From NCBI GenBank assembly GCA_964610315.1, contig CAZSVM010000005.1, positions 45,167 to 109,166 of the forward strand: DNA of 64,000 nt, written 5' to 3'. The stretch's first letter is position 1, and the number at the start of each line of letters is the position of its first letter. The notes under the pieces are model-generated. The model was not told the DNA's origin, did no database searches, and saw only the letters and a list, made by a program, of their open reading frames with translations. A program made the position numbers and the translations under genes. This document shows, piece after piece, positions 59,621 to 64,000 of this stretch. The stretch is from JAQVEM01 sp964610315 (GTDB lineage: Bacteria; Actinomycetota; Humimicrobiia; Humimicrobiales; Humimicrobiaceae).

Positions 59621-61087
59621 ATGAAGGTAGATAAAAATAAGTCAAAATCAAAGGATAAAAAAAACCCGGGGAAAATCAAAGAAAAGGAATCATATTTCAG
59701 ACAGCTGATAGAAAATGCTTCTGATATCATATATAAGTATAAGTTGATCCCTGAATTGGAGTATGAATATATAAGTCCTTCAGTAAAAAGAAATCTTGGT
59801 TATGATCCCGAACAATATTATAGTGACCCTCGATTCAATTATAAAATAATCCATCCTGATGATAGAAGTATAATAAAAGAAATAAATAGCGGCAGTTTTG
59901 ATTTTTCGAAACCGGCTGAAATCCGCCTTATTCATAAGAATGGTACAGTAATCTGGTATGAGGAAAAAATAACTCCATTTTATAATAAACAAGGTGAACT
60001 GGTAGCTATAGAAGGTGTTCTTCACGATATATCGGAAAGAAAAAAAATAGAAAAACACCTAACTTATATGTCTTTTCATGACAGCCTTACCGATCTTTAT
60101 AATCGTGCCTATTTTGAGGAAGAATTAAAGAGGCTGGACACCAAAAGACAGCTACCGCTCAGTATTATTATCGGTGATATAAACGGGTTAAAATTAATAA
60201 ATGATGCTTTTGGCCATGATGAGGGGGACGAGATATTAAAGAGCTGTGCCAATATTCTTAAGAGCTGCTGCAGAACGGAGGACATGGTCGCCAGATGGGG
60301 CGGAGATGAATTCTCCATGCTTCTTCCTAAAACCGATGAAAAAGTTGCATCCAAGATTGTAAGAAGGATTAAAGAAAAGAGTACCAGAACCACCAGGGGG
60401 AAAATACCTTTAAGTATATCTCTGGGGATCTCCAGCAAGAACAGAATTCAGCAGAATTTTTCTAAAGTAATAAAAAAAGCAGAAGAGAATATGTACAGGC
60501 AGAAACTTATGGAGACAAAAAGTATTATAAGCTCGATAATATCATCGCTTGAAAGAACATTATTTGAAAAAAGTATTAAAACTGAAAAACACACTAAAAG
60601 AATAAAAGAAATGGCGCTCGAGCTGGGAAGATCCGTGGGATTATCACCGGGTAAAATTGATGAATTATCTCTTCTGGCAACTATACATGATATAGGGAAA
60701 GTGGCAATTCTTGATGTTATACTGAATAAAAAGGAAAATTTGAGTAAAAGGGAATGGGAAACTATAAAACGTCATCCAGAGATAGGTTATAGGATTGCGG
60801 TCTCATCCAATCAGCTTTCAAGTATTGCCGAATATATTCTAACTGTTCACGAATGGTGGAACGGAAAGGGATATCCTCAGGGATTAAGGGGGGAAGATAT
60901 ACCTGTTCTCTCCAGAATAATAGCTATTGTCGATGCTTATGAAGTTATGATAACCGGAAGACCCTATAAAAAAGCGCTCAGCAAAGAGGAGGCAATAGAG
61001 GAGCTTAGTGAATGCAGTGGTTCACAGTTCGATCCGCAGCTGGTAAAAAGATTTATAGAAATTTTAAAGAAAAACAGCAAGTATTAA
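59621..61087 (+). CDS. PAS-GGDEF-HD-GYP cyclic-di-GMP signalling protein
   Basis: This 488-residue soluble protein has one PAS domain (about 25-140), a GGDEF domain (about 145-295) with canonical G-G-D-E-F and an R-T-E-D I-site, and an HD-GYP domain (about 310-485) with H-D-I-G-K-V, H-E-W-W-N-G and G-Y-P. Both catalytic halves look intact, so it may make or hydrolyse c-di-GMP depending on input. It is a shorter paralogue of the protein at 4605, from which it differs by one PAS domain and by its intact GGDEF motif. The start at ATG 59621 lacks a strong ribosome site. Confidence 0.92.
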   Translation: MKVDKNKSKSKDKKNPGKIKEKESYFRQLIENASDIIYKYKLIPELEYEYISPSVKRNLGYDPEQYYSDPRFNYKIIHPDDRSIIKEINSGSFDFSKPAEIRLIHKNGTVIWYEEKITPFYNKQGELVAIEGVLHDISERKKIEKHLTYMSFHDSLTDLYNRAYFEEELKRLDTKRQLPLSIIIGDINGLKLINDAFGHDEGDEILKSCANILKSCCRTEDMVARWGGDEFSMLLPKTDEKVASKIVRRIKEKSTRTTRGKIPLSISLGISSKNRIQQNFSKVIKKAEENMYRQKLMETKSIISSIISSLERTLFEKSIKTEKHTKRIKEMALELGRSVGLSPGKIDELSLLATIHDIGKVAILDVILNKKENLSKREWETIKRHPEIGYRIAVSSNQLSSIAEYILTVHEWWNGKGYPQGLRGEDIPVLSRIIAIVDAYEVMITGRPYKKALSKEEAIEELSECSGSQFDPQLVKRFIEILKKNSKY

Positions 61088-61137
61088 TTTTAAGTTGTTT
61101 CTAAAACTACACTTAAAATTGACTTCCAAATTAAGAA

Positions 61138-61410
61138 ATGACGGGAAATATCCGATATCCGAATGATTTCCTGACCGAAGTCAGAGTGGGCAGGGAGATG
61201 AATTTTAAAGACCGGTTAAAAGATATTAAAGTTCCGACTCTGGTTATGAGCGGAGGATTGGATATCGGCTATACGGCAGAAGATGTTCGTACTACTGCTG
61301 ATGGAATACCGGATGTCCGATTAATCCTTTACAAGGGATACGGGCATAATCTTTCTTTTTCCAATACGGAACAGGTTCAAAAGGATATGCTGGAATTCTT
61401 AAGAAAATAA
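61138..61410 (+). pseudogene. C-terminal remnant of an alpha/beta hydrolase
   Basis: A 90-residue frame matches only the last third of an alpha/beta hydrolase: I-K-V-P-T-L-V-M-S-G-G-L-D with the acid residue, and G-Y-G-H-N-L with the catalytic His. The nucleophile half is missing and I find no trace of it in the 50 bases upstream. Almost certainly non-functional. Confidence 0.75.
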
Positions 61411-61556
61411 TTTTTACCTTTATATCTATATTCGGGAATCAACACTGGATTTAATTTCCTAACGGTATTATTGTTTACACTAATATGTATTTGCATAATT
61501 AATTATTTATGCTAGTATGTAAAATGTTTCCTTATGATTAAAACAGCAGGTGAAAA

Positions 61557-61802
61557 TTGTTTAAGACATCAATTAAAAATTGGCCCGAGCTGGAGAGGCC
61601 CAGAGAAAAACTCATAAAAAAGGGTCCGGAATATCTTTCCGATGGCGAGCTTTTAGCAATAATACTTAGAACAGGAATAGGAAGCCGTAAAGAAAAGTTT
61701 TCTGCTCTTGATTTAGCTAAAAAAATACTAGCTGAATACGGAAATTTAAAAAATCTGATGGATTTATCGCTGTCGGAGTTTTTAAAAATTAAGAAAATCT
61801 GA
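61557..61802 (+). pseudogene. radC: Truncated radC, N-terminal part only
   Basis: This 81-residue frame matches the N-terminus of RadC/UPF0758 proteins (E-R-P-R-E-K-L, L-S-D-G-E-L-L-A-I-I-L-R-T-G). It stops where the HhH and the JAB metalloprotease-like domain should follow. Just after the stop the DNA still reads E-E-V-Y-K-V-F, reminiscent of a later RadC segment, so an internal deletion is likely. The product would lack the catalytic domain. Confidence 0.75.
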
Positions 61803-61833
61803 AGAAGTTTATAAAGTATTTAATATGAGAAAA

Positions 61834-61862
61834 TTCAAACTCAACCTTAGAAGTGGTATAAT
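61834..61862 (+). promoter_or_regulatory. Promoter before the 61.9-kb lipoprotein gene
   Basis: TTCAAA (61834-61839), a 17-base spacer and an extended -10 TGGTATAAT (TATAAT at 61857-61862). Transcription would start near 61869, about 36 bases before the ATG at 61905. Confidence 0.55.
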
Positions 61863-61904
61863 CTTGTTAAAAACAGCTTTTTAAATAATTATTTATACAA
61901 AATC

Positions 61905-62768
61905 ATGAAAAAAATATTTATAATTTTACTTGCCTTTTTGGTCATTCTTTTAATTGCTTGTAATACTTTTAAAGAAAAAGCAGGTGAGTCCTCTAAGCAA
62001 AATCAGGCAGTACAGGAAAGTGGTGTGGGAGGAGAATCAGAAGAGGAAATAGTTACAGAGTCAGAAGAGACTGAAGGTAATAATTTAGAAGAACAAATCC
62101 CAGAAAAAGAGGAATCCAAACCTGCTGGATTATGTTACAACCCATATTTTCCTGTTAAGACAGATACTATCCGGACATATAAAGTACATGGTCCTAGTGG
62201 TGATGTTTATGAATATACTTCGAGTTTTTCCGGGATAACTGAAGAATCTTTTATTGAGAAATTAATATCTTCTGAATTTTCAATTGATGTAAACTGGATT
62301 TGTAATAATGATGGGTTAATTCAGAGTGATTATTCAGAACTTCCGTTTGAGGGAGAAAGTGAAGGTTTTGAAATCACAACAGAGAGCTACGAAGGAGTTA
62401 TTTTACCTTCTTATGATCAATGGGTTGTAGGTCATAAATGGGATACTAAATATAAAGTCAAAGCTTCTTTTACTGTTGAATCTGAAGAAATGGCTTTTGA
62501 TGGTGATATAATTATAGCGAACGAAATTGCATCTATAGAACCGGTAACAGTACCATTTGGGACATACACAGATGCTATAAAAATAAATTCTAAAAAAACA
62601 ATAAATCAAGAGACTAAAATAGAAGGCTCTTCGATGTCATTCAGTGCAGTTTCGGATATTTCTTCATGGTATGTAGAAAAAATTGGATTGGTAAAAGAGA
62701 TTTCAAAATCGGAATGTGGAACTACGTTAGTTGAATTGCTTTCGGTTGACTTTTCCCCCAAAAACTAG
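61905..62768 (+). CDS. Hypothetical lipoprotein with Glu-rich linker
   Basis: This 287-residue lipoprotein has a signal helix ending in L-I-A-C (Cys about 19), a Gln/Glu-rich low-complexity linker (about 25-75) and a beta-rich C-terminal domain. That domain opens with C-Y-N-P-Y-F-P-V and ends near Y-V-E-K-I-G-L-V-K-E. The I-G-L-V-K-style end recalls TapB-like bacterial surface domains, but I would not name a function. It has its own promoter at 61834 and the IS3-family element directly behind it. Confidence 0.75.
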   Translation: MKKIFIILLAFLVILLIACNTFKEKAGESSKQNQAVQESGVGGESEEEIVTESEETEGNNLEEQIPEKEESKPAGLCYNPYFPVKTDTIRTYKVHGPSGDVYEYTSSFSGITEESFIEKLISSEFSIDVNWICNNDGLIQSDYSELPFEGESEGFEITTESYEGVILPSYDQWVVGHKWDTKYKVKASFTVESEEMAFDGDIIIANEIASIEPVTVPFGTYTDAIKINSKKTINQETKIEGSSMSFSAVSDISSWYVEKIGLVKEISKSECGTTLVELLSVDFSPKN

Positions 62769-62824
62769 TCCAATTTGAAAGTTAGTATTTGGGCCAGTAA
62801 AATAGGAAAAAGGAGGGAAGGGCC

Positions 62825-63103
62825 ATACTAAAAAAACGCTACACACCAGAACAGATTATCAATTCTTTGAGAGAAGCAGAGGTATTACTTAGTCAGGGCA
62901 ATACCACCGCAGAAGCTGCAAGACACCTAGGCATTACCCAGCAGACCTATTACAAGTGGAGAAAAGAATACGGCGGGATGAGGATAAACCAGGCCAAAAG
63001 GTTAAAGGAGCTTGAGAAAGAAAATACCAGACTCAAGAAACTTGTGGCCGATTTATCTTTAGATAATGCCATATTAAAGGATGTGGCCCAGGGAAACTTG
63101 TAA
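62825..63103 (+). CDS. IS3-family transposase OrfA
   Basis: This roughly 92-residue protein has an HTH followed by a leucine-zipper-like segment. It shows K-K-R-Y-T-P-E-Q-I-I, A-A-R-H-L-G-I-T-Q-Q-T-Y-Y-K-W-R-K-E-Y-G-G and L-K-E-L-E-K-E-N-T-R-L-K-K-L. The family start falls on an ATA at 62825, seven bases after GGAGGG, where an ATG would be expected; the first standard start is TTG 62867 inside the HTH. The ATA is probably a mutated ATG, so translation may be poor. OrfB would normally be made by -1 frameshifting near the orfA stop. Confidence 0.7.
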   Translation: MLKKRYTPEQIINSLREAEVLLSQGNTTAEAARHLGITQQTYYKWRKEYGGMRINQAKRLKELEKENTRLKKLVADLSLDNAILKDVAQGNL

Positions 63104-63948
63104 GCCCGGCCAAGCGCAAGTATGCAGTAGCTGCGGCAAAGATTAAGTATGGTATCTCCCAGAGGCGTGCTTGCCGGGCAATCAGACAGAATAGATTTAC
63201 TCAAAGGTACAAAGTTAAAAAACTTCCCGATGAAGACAAATTAACTAACCGTATCATCAACCTGGTAGCCCAGTACGGAAGATATGGCACTTCCAGGATA
63301 ACCGCTATGCTTCGTCGGGATGGCTTCAAATAAATCATAAGAGAGTGGAAAGAATTTGGCGCCAGCAGGGGCTAAAAGTAGCCAAAAGACAGAAAAAGAG
63401 GGGAAGGCTGTGGCTGAGTGACGGATCATGTATCAGGTTAAGACCAGAATACAAAGATCATGTGTGGAGTTATGATATATTGGAAGATAAGACTTATAAT
63501 GGTAAAAAGTTCAGGATACTTAACATAATTGACGAATACAGCCGGGAATGTCTGCTGTCTTTTGCTTCAAGAAGGATAACTTCCAGCGAAGTGGTGGAGT
63601 TTCTGGCAGATCTTTTTTGCAGTAGGGGTTTGCCTGAATATATACGTTCAGACAACGGTAGTGAGTTTACTGCCAAGAAGGTAAGAAAATTTATTAGGAA
63701 TTTGGGAACCCTTCCAGCATTTATCGAACCGGGAAGTCCCTGGGAGAACGGCTACATTGAATCATTTAACTTAAAAGATGAGGGATGAATTGTTAAACGG
63801 TGAGATCTTTGATACTATGGCCGAAGCTAAGGTTTTAATTGAAAGATGGAGGGCTTATTACAATACCCTAAGACCCCATAGCTCTCTGGATTATAGACCA
63901 CCTGCACCTGAAGCCAGAGTGGTTGATATTAGTTTAAAAATGGCTTAG
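63100..63948 (+). pseudogene. IS3-family transposase OrfB, two frameshifts
   Basis: The coding sense is spread over three frames. Segment one (63100-63333) begins V-S-P-A-K-R-K-Y and ends at a TAA after G-F-K, where one A is missing near 63330. Segment two carries the rve core with D in W-S-Y-D-I, D in R-S-D-N-G-S-E-F and E in N-G-Y-I-E-S-F. An extra base near 63777 shifts it again, and segment three (63778-63948) ends with H-S-S-L-D-Y-R-P-P. All three DDE residues survive, but no intact product can be made. Confidence 0.85.
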
Positions 63949-64000
63949 ATGGACTTCCCCCCTAATATTGACACCTAAGAAAAGACAATAATAAAATAAA

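Larger units (their letters stand above)
62776..63973 (+). mobile_element. IS3-family insertion sequence (IS407-like group), decayed
   Basis: About 1.2 kb with an orfA (HTH) and a frameshifted orfB (DDE transposase) in the usual -1 arrangement. The right end reads TAATATTGACA just before 63973. The left end near 62776 has a loosely matching TTAGTATTTGGG, so the terminal repeats are imperfect and the boundaries are approximate. I could not identify a clean target duplication. Confidence 0.75.

Noticed and set aside
62766..62803. ACTAGTCCAAT followed 17 bp later by GGCCAGTAAAA, resembling the two halves of the stress palindrome
   Set aside because: The halves are too far apart, the conserved 15-mer and -35/-10 spacing are missing, and the stretch is at the left end of the IS; probably chance.

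Overview
The window reads as one contiguous piece of chromosome from an AT-rich, uncultured, strictly anaerobic bacterium. The evidence for an anaerobe is a complete Rnf complex with its flavinylating enzyme ApbE, two superoxide reductases of different class, a flavo-diiron protein, a hemerythrin-like protein, a one-Cys peroxiredoxin, small ferredoxins and a radical-SAM PflX-type protein. I cannot assign a phylum from sequence alone; there is no rRNA gene, and I saw no tRNA gene or CRISPR array. Genes are dense, many begin with TTG or GTG behind strong Shine-Dalgarno sequences, and several promoters have a clear TATAAT box.

Layout. 1-4.4 kb: end of a ferritin-like gene, a small membrane protein, a cytochrome-b5-like protein, a ZIP metal transporter, an orphan degenerate MalK-type ATPase and a MerR/excisionase-type HTH protein. 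4.6-6.5 kb: a PAS-PAS-GGDEF-HD-GYP signalling protein. 6.6-9.2 kb: a zinc-type ABC importer (znuACB). 9.2-11.7 kb: a three-domain acyl-activating, carrier and acyltransferase fusion. 11.8-17.2 kb: desulfoferrodoxin, flavo-diiron protein, a TIGR02757/DUF2400 protein, an LCP protein with a DUF4214 front end and a MATE exporter. 17.2-18.0 kb: an alpha/beta-hydrolase lipoprotein on the minus strand.

18.2-36 kb is the most interesting block. Three copies of one promoter module carry an 18-bp palindrome (ACTGGTCCAATGACCAGT), a conserved 15-mer about 40 bp downstream, and a TTACCA or TTATCA -35 box 17 bp from TATAAT. They sit in front of (i) a receiver-only protein, class II superoxide reductase, lipoprotein, zinc-ribbon, peroxiredoxin and ferredoxin run, (ii) a GT4 glycosyltransferase and phosphoribosyltransferase, and (iii) a hemerythrin-like protein and Hsp20. 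A MASE3-PAS-HisKA_3 kinase and a NarL-type response regulator are encoded between the copies, and the third palindrome overlaps the regulator's stop codon. The gene content (NarL regulator, HisKA_3 kinase, Hsp20, phosphoribosyltransferase) resembles the mycobacterial DosR dormancy regulon. It is followed by two GH130 genes, two more GT4 genes (one a recent duplicate), a six-hairpin glycosidase-like protein, a BtrH-type C39-like protein and a possibly permuted ATP-grasp protein, which together look like an intracellular oligosaccharide (mannoside-type) turnover set.

36-45 kb: a cupin, a COG4091 oxidoreductase, apbE-rnfCDGEAB and a PaaI-type thioesterase. 44.9-48.1 kb (minus): a YhaN/YhaO-like SMC-type ATPase and nuclease pair. 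48.3-49.6 kb: a methyltransferase and NikR. 49.6-53.1 kb (minus): nth, polX and DUF763, a DNA-repair group. 53.2-56.1 kb (minus): an MshEN-GT2 fusion and pcm. 56.1-58 kb: a second, divergent PolX. 58-59.4 kb (minus): a PflX-like radical SAM protein and an XRE regulator. 59.6-61.1 kb: a second PAS-GGDEF-HD-GYP protein. 61.1-64 kb is a decay zone: a headless alpha/beta-hydrolase remnant, a truncated radC, a lipoprotein and a frameshifted IS3-family element.
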